DNA of 64,000 nt from positions 806,001 through 870,000 of the forward strand of contig JAIWNF010000012.1 of the NCBI GenBank assembly GCA_025093555.1. Direction: 5' to 3'. Position numbers and translations under genes: made by a program. Shown piece after piece: positions 45,656 to 59,752 of the stretch (positions are counted from its first letter, which is position 1; every line of letters begins with the position of its first letter). The notes beneath the pieces are model-generated. The model was not told the origin of the DNA and did no database searches. It saw only the letters and a program-made list of their open reading frames with translations. Source of the DNA: Circinella umbellata (Eukaryota > Mucoromycota > Mucoromycetes > Mucorales > Lichtheimiaceae).

Positions 45656-48600
45656 GACGATTACTGTATTATAAACTTTCCCTCGAAGTATATATATATA
45701 TTTATCTCGTTATTTCAAGAACGAAAAATTGATAACAAAAAGAATTTTAAGGGGTAGAGGAACGGAAAAAGAAGGGGGAAAGAAAAAAACGCAGGATTTC
45801 CTCGCAGGTTAACTGCTTGTTGTTTTCCGGGGTTGTGGAGCGAAAAAAGAGAATGAAGAGGGGGAAAAGAGAGGGAAACCGAGTAGAAGTACAAGGCCAA
45901 AAAAAAAAGACTTTTGTCGCTGTGTCGGGATAGAAAAAGAATAAAAAAGCAGAGCGTGCACTTTTGGTTTGCTACGATTTATATTTTCTAAAAGTAAAAA
46001 TAGACCAAACACAAACGTGCAACAAGGAAACATTTTTTCTGTGTCACCTTAATATTTTTTTTGACGATCTTTTTTCTAAGAAATCTCAGCCAAGAGTTTT
46101 TTTTTTTCTTCGGTTGATTCAAGTTATATTACCCAAAAAAAATATTGCCATGACTACGTATGATTGTTGAAATCCATTTAATTTTCAGCTTATCAAAACT
46201 TAAAGGTTTAAGTCAGTTCTTTTTTTTTGGCGGAGGAAGTAGAGCGGGGTGGATCAGAAAATATATTAATGATGTATGTTATGTGCTCAAGTTGTTTTAA
46301 ATCCCAGATTTGGATTAGTTAAGCTAGTGTTTATAGATGTTTTTCGGCCTTTGACCTGCTTTGTGTCCGGAATAAATAATGCTTGAATAAACAGATCATC
46401 AGTCCTTTTTTTTAATCACTGGGAGAACAATTTGATCAAATGATCTTTCATTTTTCTGTTTTTCGATTTTGCCAAGAGCTAAGAAGGGTTGTTAGCCTAC
46501 AGAACTATATGCATATCTTACACAATCATAACTTCTATCTGGGTCCTTTGTTTCATGTAATATATGCACATCTTGTCCTGGGTTACCATATTACTATATA
46601 ATACTTTGTACCATACTTCTTTACATCCAGCAAACACTCTTAGTAATAATAATAATAACTTGGAACGTAAAAGAGTAGTAAAAGTTAAGATATTATTAGC
46701 TATTGCCATACTACTAAACATAGTTCCTTATGTGGATTATTATTTTCTTCCTGGCTCTTCGCTCTAATAATAGATGTAAATAGCAATATTGGCCACTTAC
46801 ATAAAAGTGGCAAACAATGATAAAAATAAAAAAACAACGTTCCCTTGCTTGCCTCATGTACTGTGCGCGTTCTTCAGAAAAGTATGTCGGCAGTATGGAA
46901 GTTGCTTTTTTTCTGTGTTTTCAAAATTAGGTACCGCAACAAAATATTCTGTGCGTCATGATATTACAACCGATTGTGTGTGTTTTGTGCGTCCTTTATT
47001 TCATTTAATTTTTTTATAATTATTTTTTATATATACAGGTACAAAATTACTTCTTCATGTAACACCAGCACCTTATTATCTTTTTTTTTATAATGAAAAG
47101 AAGGACGACTACTCGCGTGACTCGTACAAGAGTAAAAAGGGACACAAACCATAACAAAGCTTTTTTTCCTATGTTTCAATCTAACCCGTTTTTGTAAAAA
47201 TGATGCTATTAGTTTTTTTTTGTGTTACTAATATGCTAAGCCTGTGTCTGTTTTTTTTTGTTTACTTGGGATAAAATTAGATGAACCATGAAAAAGTGTT
47301 GATAGTGGTATGGATACTGTGGAAACTAACAGATCTTCGCTGATTAATTTTGCAATTCTCTTTCTTTCCAATAGCTATTTACTATAATATACGTCACCAT
47401 ACGGTATATAAATAAGAAAGATAGTTTACGCGACTATAATAAAAATGTAGATTTTAATATAAACCACATTTTATGCAGGAAATGTGCACTTCCGTACTTC
47501 CGAAAACTTTATATCTGTTCATTGTTCTTTATTGGTATTGTTTCTTGTAAGGCAAACTACATAACAAAAAGGTAAGCTTATAAACGATTAGCAGAATAAG
47601 TATACCTTTTTCTATGAAGTTATACTTTATTTTACTTTATTTTGTGTGAATTTGATAGATTGTATTAGGGTCCCAGCCTCAAATTATTGCACATAAAGTT
47701 AGTAGGGCGATGAAAAGCGCAGCCAGGGAAAAGAATAAAAACCTGAAGAGAAAGAAGATGCTGAAAATGGTGATCTGGGACAGGTAATGACCAAGGTTGA
47801 CCGTCTAGAACGGCTCAACATAGTCCATAATATATGAAGTATCAATCCAGAAATGTTTTTTTATTCTGTGAATAGTTATTAAGGCCACTCTATTTTCATT
47901 ATACCTGCCTCAATTAAGCATTATTTTGGTGGCTATAATATTGGTAATTAAGCAGAAATGTGTTATATATACCATTAAATGTTTGGGAAAAGAATGCAAA
48001 AATATTTTAGTCACGTAATTGAATTTGATGTACGGAAAAGCGTACACACCTGTAGCTCAAAAGGGTCGATACACTAAAGATAATTTGTCGCCAGCTTTAT
48101 AAAAGTATAAACTTTAACTATACTTTGCTTATATGTTCATCGCAGCAGTGTTCTCTGAGTTGCTGAAACTAAACATATCGTAGAGCAATGGAAAAACAAC
48201 AGTACATCAGATCCGTATTTTTTTATAGATACCTAAATTTCAATAATATCAAGTGTATCAATGCCAAACATAATTCTTTACCCATTAATGTAGCCCTCTT
48301 TCTAATTTTAATTACAGAAGTCTTATCAGATACCTGTTGATGCAAACGTTAGATTATTATTTTTTGCATGGAAACGTCTTTGATGTACTTAATAGCATAC
48401 ATTCATTTTTGTCATTACGTATTATTCAAATTTTAAAACATTCTTTTTTTATTTTATTTAATCGAGGGTTGTAACCTTGTGCCCCACTGTATTATGTACC
48501 AAAATATAAATTTAGCTGCGCGTGCTAGGTACTGACTTCATGCCTCAGCATTAAATATCATTGGCTACTGAGTGTTTGCCGAGGATAATTATTTCTATTT

Positions 48601-48669
48601 CATATATAGTAGCGCACTCTAAAAAAAATGCAATTTCGCTTTGTTTAACTTTCTTTTATAACTACTGCC
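45656..48669. other. Gene-poor spacer
   Basis: About 3 kb between the divergent fusion gene and the verprolin gene. It contains purine-rich tracts just right of 45700 (CT-rich on the coding strand of the minus gene) and one coding relic (47706-47837, listed). Small ORFs near 46520-46770 on both strands overlap each other and have no motif. No RNA gene was recognised. Confidence 0.4.
47706..47837 (+). pseudogene. Coding relic, acidic/charged
   Basis: Forty-four codons with one in-frame TAA read GDEKRSQGKE, stop, KPEEKEDAENGDLGQVMTK, then VDRLERLNIVHNI and TGA. The charged composition is protein-like and unlike the spacer. An alternative frame over the same bases gives a Lys-rich peptide beginning at a splice-acceptor-like site (47658). 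Only one can be meaningful, and neither connects to other exons. Confidence 0.2.
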
Positions 48670-50167
48670 ATGGACAGTAAACTTTTGCAAGATATTAATA
48701 AAGGAAGAAAACTAAAAAAGACTGTTACAAATGACAGATCAGCGCCACAGGTGGCAGGAAGTATGTTCTACAATATAATTTCGGTATTTACGGACCAAGA
48801 TGTTTGAGTGGGATTTCATAACATTATAGACTCATTTACTTTCTTTTGATTTAATATATTGATATAAATAGATTCAAGACCAAGTGCTCCATCATCTGGA
48901 GGAGGAATGGCTCGACCACCTGTACCAAGTATGGGAGGTGGTGGAAGTAGTGGAAATAATGGGAGCGTTGCATCAGCATCAACACCAAGTCTTGGCGGTG
49001 GACCACAATTAGGTGGTCTTTTCGCTAATGGAATGCCAACTTTACGTAAAACTCGAGGTGCTGTATCGACAGGTCGAGGTCAATCATCAGGTAATGATAA
49101 TACTACTACGATTTTTACAGAATAAAGATATATAAAGAGGTGGGGAAATGATATTAATATATTTTACTTGAAGATAACGCACCATCTCCACCACAACCAC
49201 CTACTGTACCTTCTGCCAGCGGTTCGGCACGTTTTTCATTGCCAAGCAAACCAGCAATTCCAGCCTCATCGACTTTTCCACGATCATTTAAAGCACCACC
49301 ACCTATCCCCGGTCGCAATTCGCCTGGTCTACGAAATACAGGAGCACCACCACCTCCACCTCCTCCACCTCCACCGCCTGGAGGATCAACAGCAGGCGGC
49401 GCTCCGCCTCCACCACCACCACCACCGCCGGCTCCTGGAGGAATTCCACCGCCTCCTCCACCTCCACCTCCACCTGGTGGATCACCAGCAGTATCATCGT
49501 CACCAAAGCCGCCTTCACTTGCACCACCTCCTCTTCCAGGAGGTAGAAACAGATCAACAAGTTCACCTCAAAGAGCTGTTCCTCCAACACCACCACCTCT
49601 TCCAAGTACACCTAGTCGACAAGTACCCCCATTACCTGGACGTTCAAGCCCTTCTCGTAATCCACCTCCTGTACCAAGTCCAATTCGATCTGCCGCCAAT
49701 TTAGCTGTTCCACCACCTTTACCTCCAGGTAGAAAACGTTCTTCCTCGACAGCATCATCAACATCGTCACCTAATGTACCTCCTCCGCCACCTCCGCCAC
49801 CTGGTGGAAGTACTCTACCACCTCCACCATCCAATCCTGTATTATCGCGTTGGAGTGCACCAAAACCCCCCAACACTACTACCACGATTAATAACAATAA
49901 TAATGCTGCAACACCGGCAGAGCCACCATTATCGGAAGGAAATGGTCGTTTTACTTTTAGACGTATTTCTGAATTACCAAAACCAAGATCGTTTGCTCAA
50001 AAAAGACGTGTATACCCTTCTGGTGGACTTAAAGGCAATGGTAAGTGGTGATGTTGAATTAGCATTGTTATGACCATTATTAGCAATAGGGGTGATATAA
50101 ATCATCAATTAATGTGGTTTGTTTATTTATCTTAGCGTTCCCTATTGATTACTCGTTAATTCATTAA
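48670..50167 (+). CDS. VRP1: Verprolin / WASP-interacting protein (WIP)
   Basis: Four exons, 48670-48760, 48872-49090, 49174-50040 and 50136-50167, with consistent phase; 402 residues. The WH2 actin-binding motif lies right at the N-terminus (LLQDINKGRKLKKTVTNDRS, LKKT at 15-18). A Gly/Ser linker and long proline-rich blocks (PPPPPPPPP, PPLPSTPSR) follow; these bind SH3 domains and profilin. Near the C-terminus GRFTFRRISELPKP and KRRVYPSGG match the WASP-binding segment of WIP. The last exon adds only AFPIDYSLIH. Family role: binds actin and WASP/Las17 at cortical actin patches for endocytosis and polar growth. Oddity: most WIP proteins have a proline run before the WH2 motif, which is absent here unless an upstream exon was missed. 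Other-frame ORFs across the proline repeats are shadows. Confidence 0.88.
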
Positions 50168-50497
50168 ATAATAACAAGGGCACAGAAAAACAATTATTGC
50201 ATCTATTTTGTTTAAAATGAAACAAACAAAATAAAATTATAGATTTAGGCATTCATTCATTCATTTATTATTATTATCAGCTTTTCATTTGTTACATGTG
50301 TCTGAACGGTCTATAAGTATTTATGATGGAGGAATTTGGTCGAAACAAAAAGATGAATGAGGGAGCAATAGCATAGATTAAAAGAGGCGTGTTTATATAT
50401 GTGTAAATATAGGAGGAAGATTTGCAGTAATTTAACTAAAATGTTAGTACGTAATTTGCCACGATTATACATATATATTCATTATTAAATATATACA
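50168..50497. other. Convergent 3' spacer
   Basis: About 330 AT-rich bases between the verprolin gene and the converging pseudogene. Probably 3'-UTRs; no gene seen. Confidence 0.45.
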
Positions 50498-50988
50498 TCA
50501 AATATTATTTACTTTATAATTTGATACATTCTTTAAGTCGAACCACTTTGTTTTAAAACCAAGATACGAGTCAACATGATGGAATATTGCAACTGGAGTA
50601 GTACCTTTAGGATTGATTATCTGAGCATATTTTCTTGCCAAAAAGTAGTAAACACGCAAGTTATATAAGTAAGCAAATCCAACCAGAAACACCAACCCAG
50701 CAGCAAAAAAAATTGTTGATTTTGTGACAACCATAACTTGTTCCATGGTACCACCAAGCTCTTTTACATGTTGTTGTTTTTTCTTTTCTTCTTCACTAGC
50801 TGCTAATAAGATTTGATACCATGGCGTTTCAAAAGCTTTATAAACCTTTTTAAATTTTCTTTACCAGGTGCAAAATCGTGAAGTTGCTTATACGCCACAT
50901 CAAGTCTCTGTGATGAAACAACAACACCATTATCCCATATGTATCGTTTTTGGTTTCAAAAAAAAACATTTTCAACCTTCATGCGCAT
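50498..50988 (-). pseudogene. Frameshifted membrane-protein gene
   Basis: From an ATG at 50988 the minus strand reads MRMKVENVFF, then TGA. The same frame continues open (NQKRYIWDNGVVVSSQRLDV to APGKENLK) up to an A-run at about 50847-50851. There the frame must shift by one base to continue VYKAFETPWYQILLAASEEE. A Lys/Gln-rich helix, one clear transmembrane segment (STIFFAAGLVFLVGFAYLYN) and a ~50-residue tail end at 50498. Restored, it would be a ~180-residue single-pass membrane protein of no family I recognise. Two lesions (one nonsense, one homopolymer indel) point to a pseudogene. Because the indel is in an A-run and the stop follows a T-run, sequencing or assembly error remains possible. 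Confidence 0.5.
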
Positions 50989-51917
50989 TTTTAGTATGTA
51001 GGTTTAAATGGTTGATATCTGTTAAAAAAATAAAAAGACATTAGAAAGATTGATACGTATTCACTTTGATGATAAATATCTGACTTGGCGTGTATATACT
51101 AAACTGTGAAAAATTACCAGTGATAAGCTAATACGAAAAATAAATGTGTGTACAGAGTTTTTTTTTATTATGAGAAAAACGAAGCTGTTTAAAGTGAAAA
51201 AGATAAATAAGAATATAAGCAGAATGAGTACGGGTTTTTAGGTTACAATGAATTTGTTTAAATTAATTCTTCACTAAACTCTTTCTAATTAACTTTATTA
51301 TATATTATATCACCGTTAAACGCCTACATATCCGTTCTCTATCTATATCTTTGACTCTCGCCATATAATATCTTTCTTATCTCAAAAACCTTTTTTTTTC
51401 ACCCATTCACTGAACATTATAGTGCACAAAAGCAGCTTAAAATGCAGTAAGCTTGATCAAGACGAAAATTCCAAGTATAGAAAATAATTTAAATTGAAAA
51501 CCTTCAAAATGGAAAATGTTGACAAAAGCTATATTTTATTTCCATATATAATGGAAGACGCTACGTGACAGACGGACGGACGGACTAAGCAAATCCTAAA
51601 GGCCCTTTTCAAAATTCGTTATAAAATGCCTTAAAAGGGTGACGATAATTTTAGCTTACAGCTCTTCCTTTGTTAAAAAAATAAAAGAAAATGAATGATA
51701 TAGATAGTGAAGTGATAGAGAGTAAAAAGGTTCGCTAGACACTAATGGTTTTGATGAGGCACCGAAAAATTTCATTCCTTTTCTAGGAATCGTTGTTGAT
51801 TTTATTGGATATAGTGATCTTTTTTTTTTTAAGTTTAGTCTACAAATAGTTGATGGGGGTATAGCGTGGATCAGGTGATAGTTGTGAGTGTGTGTCTGAA
51901 TATATGTGTATGCGTAT
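50989..51917. other. Intergenic spacer
   Basis: About 930 AT-rich bases between the pseudogene and the 3' end of the next minus-strand gene. It includes a short ACGG tandem run near 51569-51582 and T-rich stretches. No gene is supported. Confidence 0.45.
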
Positions 51918-54012
<2,095 letters not shown>

Positions 54013-54903
54013 GATTTCGTTATTTTCTCAAAAAGATTGCTAAAGTAAAAAGTGAAGGGAAAGTAAAGAAAAATAAAAAAATAAATCTTTATTTCTCACA
54101 CATAAATTCAATCAATATAATAATAATAAACCCCGCAAAGTTTATATTGGCTTTACCGCAAAAAAATTCTCTCATCAATAAAATGTCAAATACATATCAA
54201 CTTATATGGTGTGATTTTTATATTTCCATCCGTGGATACCCGGGTCAACAATGATCAAATGATTTATGATTATGGTTTACTTTAATTTATTTCTCAAGAA
54301 AAGTAAAAAAGTAAAAGAAAAAAAAAGTGACAGATGTTCGAAAATAAAAAATAAGGAATAGAGAATATTATCCGTTGGTAATATTTTTCTTTTCTTTTGT
54401 TGGTTACGGAATCTAAATAAAAGTGAAAGAACAAAGAAATATCATTTACATATTTAAGATAAAGACAGTCTACATATTACATACTGGGTTATTTGTTTGA
54501 TTTTTCTATTGAGACATCATACACTGGAAGAAACAAAACAAAAAAAAAGGATCCTTTTTTTTGCTGCTTCCTTTAGAAATCGGGTGATAATATATCTGCT
54601 AATTACACGTGTCATCAAGATGGTACCATAGTAACAGACATATAAACTCACGTACGATTCTTATGATATTAAGTTTGTTGATAAAGTACATGGTAGCATT
54701 TAAAATCTCATGCAACCAATCCGATTGGATTATCGAATGAGATAATTATAGAGTCCCGGAAAAAGAATAAGCTTATTCTATGCACGCAATATATGCTTAT
54801 GTTGCATAATAATCAGTTGGAAAAAAAGGCTAGGGGATAAACAGTAGTAATATTTGTATAAGAAAAGGAGGATTACTGATTTATTGATGTACATATGTGT
54901 TTT
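54013..54903. other. Intergenic spacer
   Basis: About 890 AT-rich bases containing the promoter of the bifunctional kinase/phosphatase gene and the 3' flank of the next minus-strand gene. No gene, RNA or repeat was recognised. Confidence 0.45.
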
Positions 54904-56160
54904 TTAACGGGTATTTCTTTCCATCAATCTTCCAACAATTTCTTGCTGAATTCGTGCTTGTTGTCTACTTTCCTCTAATGAGCCTAAACTACGAAGATCA
55001 TTGACAATATCTTGTGTCTTTCCAAAATACACTTCTTGTAACGAGTTTCGCATCTTCAGTTCAATATCTTCCACCATACGACCAATGTTTACAACATGTG
55101 CTGATGGATCATCCACTGGGTAATCTTGTTCGGACTATATTAATGATTGGTTTGTCATTCCAAAAGTTATGTTTGTCAACAAAACACACGAGCGAGATAA
55201 CATCGTTTTCTATTATAATGGTGTCAATTCCTTTACCTGACGAGTCATGCTTCCACTCAGATTCAAATTACCAAGATCTTGACTGTTGGTAATCATGTAA
55301 AGCATAATAGTGGATGTCAATTTGTAATGTGCGTTACGACCACGTTCTTGAACTTCAAACACATGAATAGAATCCCAAGCTCCCTTCATTCGACGTACAC
55401 CATCACCAACTGTTATACACACAAATGAATAGCAATTTTTAGTTTGGAAAGTCTCCTCCCCCCCATTTGAAATTCGCTATACATTCAATGATTTACAGCA
55501 ATAACCAAAATAATACTCCTTTTCTTATTACCCTTTTTGATTAATACAACAACAGCAAACTTATCATCCAAATCAAACGTATAAACAGAAGAAATGCCGC
55601 CTTCATAATACATTTCGCGATAAGTATCAAATGCTTCATTAGCAGCAACTTCAAGTTTACGTAATGTGGGTGATGGTAACGAACCATCAGGTAGTTCAGG
55701 ATCATATTCATTACTCCAAGGTGATCTGGTGTATGTTAAATTATTCGGGACCAGAGAAATTATGTTAATAAAGGGATAAAATAGTGTTACTGAGAACCAT
55801 ACTACAAATTGATATTTAATAATGTTATTTATTTTTTTACCTGTAAGAGTCACCATCTCGGTTGTAATCGCAAATTAAATAGTCTTTTCCTGTTTGCTGA
55901 CAATGTCTAACTTTTAAAGGTTGGTCAATAGCAGAAAGAAGTTCATCACCCAAGTCAGGATTCACCAACTCCAATAACTTGTTAAGGTTTTCCTCTACAT
56001 TTTGAGGAGGAAGTCGGCGCATCAAGTCAAGCGCACAGTCATATTGATCCGCCTTTATATACGGAGTAAAATAGATTGAATTAGCATATACAATGTATAC
56101 AAGCTAGTACAGTTATAATATTAAATAATAACTAGAAAAAGTTTAGAAATTACGTGCCAT
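54904..56160 (-). CDS. CAP2: F-actin capping protein subunit beta (CapZ-beta)
   Basis: Four confident exons, 55841-56052, 55532-55725, 55237-55409 and 54904-55134, join in phase and give residues 2-270. The sequence follows CapZ-beta throughout: [104 protein letters not shown] and [10 protein letters not shown]. It forms the heterodimer that caps actin barbed ends. Exon 1 is uncertain. The second exon must be entered in phase 0, and the best solution is the ATG at 56158-56160 as a complete mini-exon spliced at a GC donor directly after it, giving [10 protein letters not shown] as in homologues. It is divergent from the lectin gene. Confidence 0.9.
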
Positions 56161-56926
56161 GTTTCTTGAAGGTGCTTGTTCTTTTTTTGGGTGTTGGAGG
56201 CAAAAAGAAACTCAATACAGTTCCTTTCATAGCCCAATCCATCATTTTAAAGTCAGCAAGTTGAGGAATCACAACCAGTCGTTAAAGTGCGGATGTGCAA
56301 GTTAATGTGCGGAATTGTTTGAAGTTGTTAGTTATAATTTGCATAAGAAGCACCAAGCACTTTTGGTATTTGACTTATTCAATAATGAATATTTGAAAAG
56401 GATTATACATTGTAAAAAAAATTCATAAAAGAAAAAAAGGATTAACAAAATATTACAAATTTAATCTTTTTTTTATCTTTTGCTATAATATTGGACATAA
56501 TTTTAGCCTATCAATAAACTTCAAGATACAATTTTAAAAAGATTGATGTCGTTTGAAAGTGTGCCAATAAGATAAGCACAAGAATATGATTCTACGACTA
56601 CGAGAACGAAAATGAAACGATAGTATAAAAGAGGGGAAATAGGATATAATTATAATGTATAAAAGAATATGAGTTATTTTGTTAGATAATTAAGGAATCA
56701 AACTAGCACTTTATTTGACAAAAGTGTTGAAGTTGAAATACTTCGTGGTAAGTGTATGCATATTTAAATGTTAAAAAAAATTGGTTCTGCACTTAAAATA
56801 ATTTTTTAGCTGACCTACAGATATAGTTACACTCCTCCCCCCACCACTCGCAGACTTCCAAGTGGATAGTTTTCGTTTTCCTTTGCTTTGACAAAAAGAA
56901 AAGAAAAAGTATATATAAAAAGAAAG
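56161..56926. other. Divergent intergenic region, possible upstream ORF
   Basis: About 770 bases between the divergent CapZ-beta and lectin genes. On the minus strand, 56256-56155 holds a 33-codon ORF that runs across the presumed CapZ-beta start ATG. It reads MMDWAMKGTVLSFFLPPTPK then a basic stretch. It could be a leader uORF, an exon of another transcript, or chance. A T-rich stretch precedes the lectin ATG. Confidence 0.35.
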
Positions 56927-58635
56927 ATGCGTTCCATGTTGGCAGTAATTCTTGGAACTCTGTCAGTTGTAGCATCAGCAGCTGCACAGGCTTCTGTTCC
57001 ATTACGTACACATTCCATCTCCATGCCTTATATTGGTAAGAAAGGGGTGCTCCTGTATTATTATTATTTTCTTTCTTTTTTTTAACGCGTCGAAAGCCCC
57101 GGGTACCTAAAGCCAAGTGAAAAGTTCTTACTGATGAAGCAAAATATATATAGACGATGAATTACAAAATCGTTGGTTTGATTTTGGTGGAGATACTCTT
57201 ATTAATACGAATCGTCAAATTCGATTGACAAGCACTCGTCAATCACAACAAGGCTACTTATGGTCACGATTGGTAATGAGAAGGCTAATAATAACTATAT
57301 CTATAATAAGACTAGAGCAACAGCGTCGAATATAGTTTTTAAAAAAATATTAATAGTAAAACAATATTGTTTCTTGCTGCTTTACTTATATATATATATA
57401 GCCATTAACAGCATCCAACTTTGAAATCGAATTTGAATTTAGCGTAGAAGGTCAATCCGGTCATCTTTATGGTGACGGTATGGCGTGTAAGTATATATTC
57501 TGTTTGGTTGAAAAGACGATAAGTTTATGCAACTTTTGTACAAATAGAAACCAATTAACTCTTTGTTCCCCATATCTAAAATAGTATGGCTTACAAAACA
57601 AAGATCAACTCCAGGACCTGTTTTTGGATCTGTTGATCAATTTGAGGGCCTTGGTGTTTTCTTTGATACTTATGATAATGAACGGGCACATGTATGTTTT
57701 CAATTCAATTCATTTAGTAGTGGAGAATTTTAGTAATCAAAAGTAATAACTTTCTGTCTTATTATTCAAATACATATCTATATAGCGCCATACATTCCCA
57801 TATATTTCTGCTATGCTTGGTGACGGCATGAAAACTTATGAAAATGACAAAGATGGCCGTACTACAGAACTTGCTGGTTGTGAGGTAATATATATATGTA
57901 TATATTAAGAGTGTATTAGGAACTACCCAAAAGTGATAGATAATATATTCTTACTGATGCTATATTCAATTTGATATATAGGCCAATTTCCGTTCGAAAT
58001 CTTTCCCAACTAAAGCCCGTCTTACTTATTATAAGAACAATTATCTTCAATTTCAAATGATCTGGCGTGAAGAAGATGAATGGAGCGAATGTTTTAAGGT
58101 TTTTACATATATATTTAATGGATAGAGGGGATCTATTTGTATATTTTAGAAAGTAACTAATCAATTTGATGGTGGTGGTTCTTTGCTTCCAAAAAAAAAA
58201 AAAGGTTAATGATGTCAAACTTCCCGAACAAATTTATCTCGGCTTCACTGCCCATACTGGTGAAGTAACAGGTATATATATTTATAATACATTCAATAAA
58301 ATAAAACAAAATATGAGAAAAGATAAAATATTAATGGATTGTTATTTAGATAACCATGATATTGTTGGTGTCACTACCAAGACACTTATTGCTAAACCAA
58401 AGGAACATGTACCAGTAAGTGTGATTAGTTTAGTTTTGAACAAATTTTGATATTAATAATACTAATCAATTCAAATTACTATTATCAATAGGCTCAACCT
58501 GCAGTAAAAACTAAAAAGAGTTCAGGTGGATTTTTCTCGTTCATTTTCAAATTACTCGTAGCTGGTGCTTTAGTTGGTGTATTGTTTGTTGCTTATCGTA
58601 TGTACGACAACAATAACCGGATGAAGAACTTTTAA
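56927..58635 (+). CDS. L-type lectin, VIP36/ERGIC-53 family cargo receptor
   Basis: Nine exons, 56927-57035, 57154-57272, 57402-57486, 57585-57691, 57786-57884, 57982-58098, 58205-58271, 58350-58414, 58492-58635; 303 residues, phases consistent. Residues 1-22 are a signal peptide. The legume-lectin-like carbohydrate domain spans ~30-245: RWFDFGGDT, LYGDGMALWLT, the calcium/sugar loop FFDTYDNER, and the disulfide cysteines 172 (AGCE) and 211 (ECFK). A short Lys/Ser linker leads to one transmembrane helix (~271-291) and a 12-residue cytosolic tail ending KNF, where a terminal aromatic suits ER export. Family role: binds high-mannose N-glycans on cargo and carries glycoproteins between ER and Golgi. 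The acceptor of exon 7 ends in a 14-base A-run plus AG, an unusually poor polypyrimidine context. Confidence 0.9.
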
Positions 58636-59257
58636 AAAAAATAAGATGTTGGATTGTTTTTAGCCAGACCAATATAAATAACAATAATAATAATAATAAT
58701 AAAACACGGTCTCTTTGTATTATTTAAACTATATCACCATTTGACTCATGTTCTTCTTTTTTTTTAACCTGGCAATAAGTGCCAAATATATTGTAAACCA
58801 AATAATTACGCAAAGGTTTTTTATATTTATTTTGAGCTAGTTTATAAAGGGTAAATGAACGAATGTGGTAGTATGGTGTTTGATATGTTGATTACAAGAG
58901 TAATATATCTATATATAAAAAGTCTATTTGTCGTATGAATAATACGTATTCACTTCTATTTCATTATTTACTACGAGTAACCATTAATCGACTACCGTTG
59001 GTTTGACTTTACCTTATAAACTATTTGACAACAAAGTAAAGCAACTGCTTTCATGACATCATTTACTCTATAATATTATTATGCATGTGACTAGTTACCG
59101 AAATCGAAATTTCGAAAGTTACTTCCTGCAAAAAAAAAAAAAAAAAAGCGCGACATAACCTTTTATTCTATTTAAACTATTTCAATGGTAAAAAAAAACA
59201 GCTTTTGTTAATTATCATACAATAAAAACAATGTTTAACAATTAAGTTTCTATATAG
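58636..59257. other. Spacer with long A-run
   Basis: About 620 AT-rich bases after the lectin gene. It contains an 18-base A-run near 59130-59148 followed by GCGCG, and a short palindrome CGAAATTTCG near 59107. No coding exon that could join the following exon pair was found. Confidence 0.4.
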
Positions 59258-59535
59258 AATCCAACTAATCCCAAGTCGATGAAGTTTGTATACCCGAACC
59301 ATTGGAATGGTGCCCGATCAGATCTAATGGAACTGGTAAAAAAAAATAGAATAGTTATATTTGCAATTTTAAACTGTTTGTTTCCCATGTTGATGTTTTT
59401 ATATGCTTTTGTTTTTAGATACCAGGACCATCGCAGCGTTTATCTTCACAAGTATACACGAAAGATGGCTCCTTTCTTTTAATATCTCTCAGTGTTCTGT
59501 TTATCATTAATACTCTTTCATATTGGTTTTTTTAA
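59258..59535 (+). pseudogene. Orphan C-terminal exon pair of a membrane-anchored protein
   Basis: Two exons look real: 59258-59335 (after a TATATAG acceptor, up to a GTAAAA donor) and 59419-59535 (after TTTTTAG, to a stop). They are in phase and encode NPTNPKSMKFVYPNHWNGAR, SDLMEL, IPGPSQRLSSQVYTKDGS and a hydrophobic end (FLLISLSVLFIINTLSYWFF). The end looks like a GPI-attachment signal or tail anchor. No upstream exons are visible within 600 bases, where the lectin gene ends. Either the rest of the gene has been lost (relic) or an ATG inside exon 1 (59279) gives a ~57-residue mini-protein without a signal peptide. The family was not recognised. Confidence 0.4.
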
Positions 59536-59752
59536 AATAAGCTGTTGTTCAGGATCAAGATAATATATGAAACAATAGCAACAACTGTAAATAAAGATAG
59601 AAGTATTAACTTATACTTTTATTATTATCAAATTTTACATTATGGTTTCTTTTTATTATTATCTCTGTGTAAAAAAAAAATACACGTTTACTTTGTTTTT
59701 ATATTATTTTGGGAAGAAAGAAAGGAAAAACAATGAATTATATAACTTTGGT

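Noticed and set aside
46518..46767. Overlapping small ORFs on both strands
   Set aside because: They overlap each other, have no recognisable motif and no supporting splice or regulatory context.
49168..49704. His/Leu-rich + strand ORF and long minus-strand ORFs inside the verprolin gene
   Set aside because: These are shadows of CCA/CCT proline codons; the verprolin frame has the family motifs.
50857..50875. A very short intron as an explanation of the frame change in the pseudogene
   Set aside because: The only GT...AG pair would be about 19 bases long and removing it creates a stop; a one-base indel in the A-run fits better.
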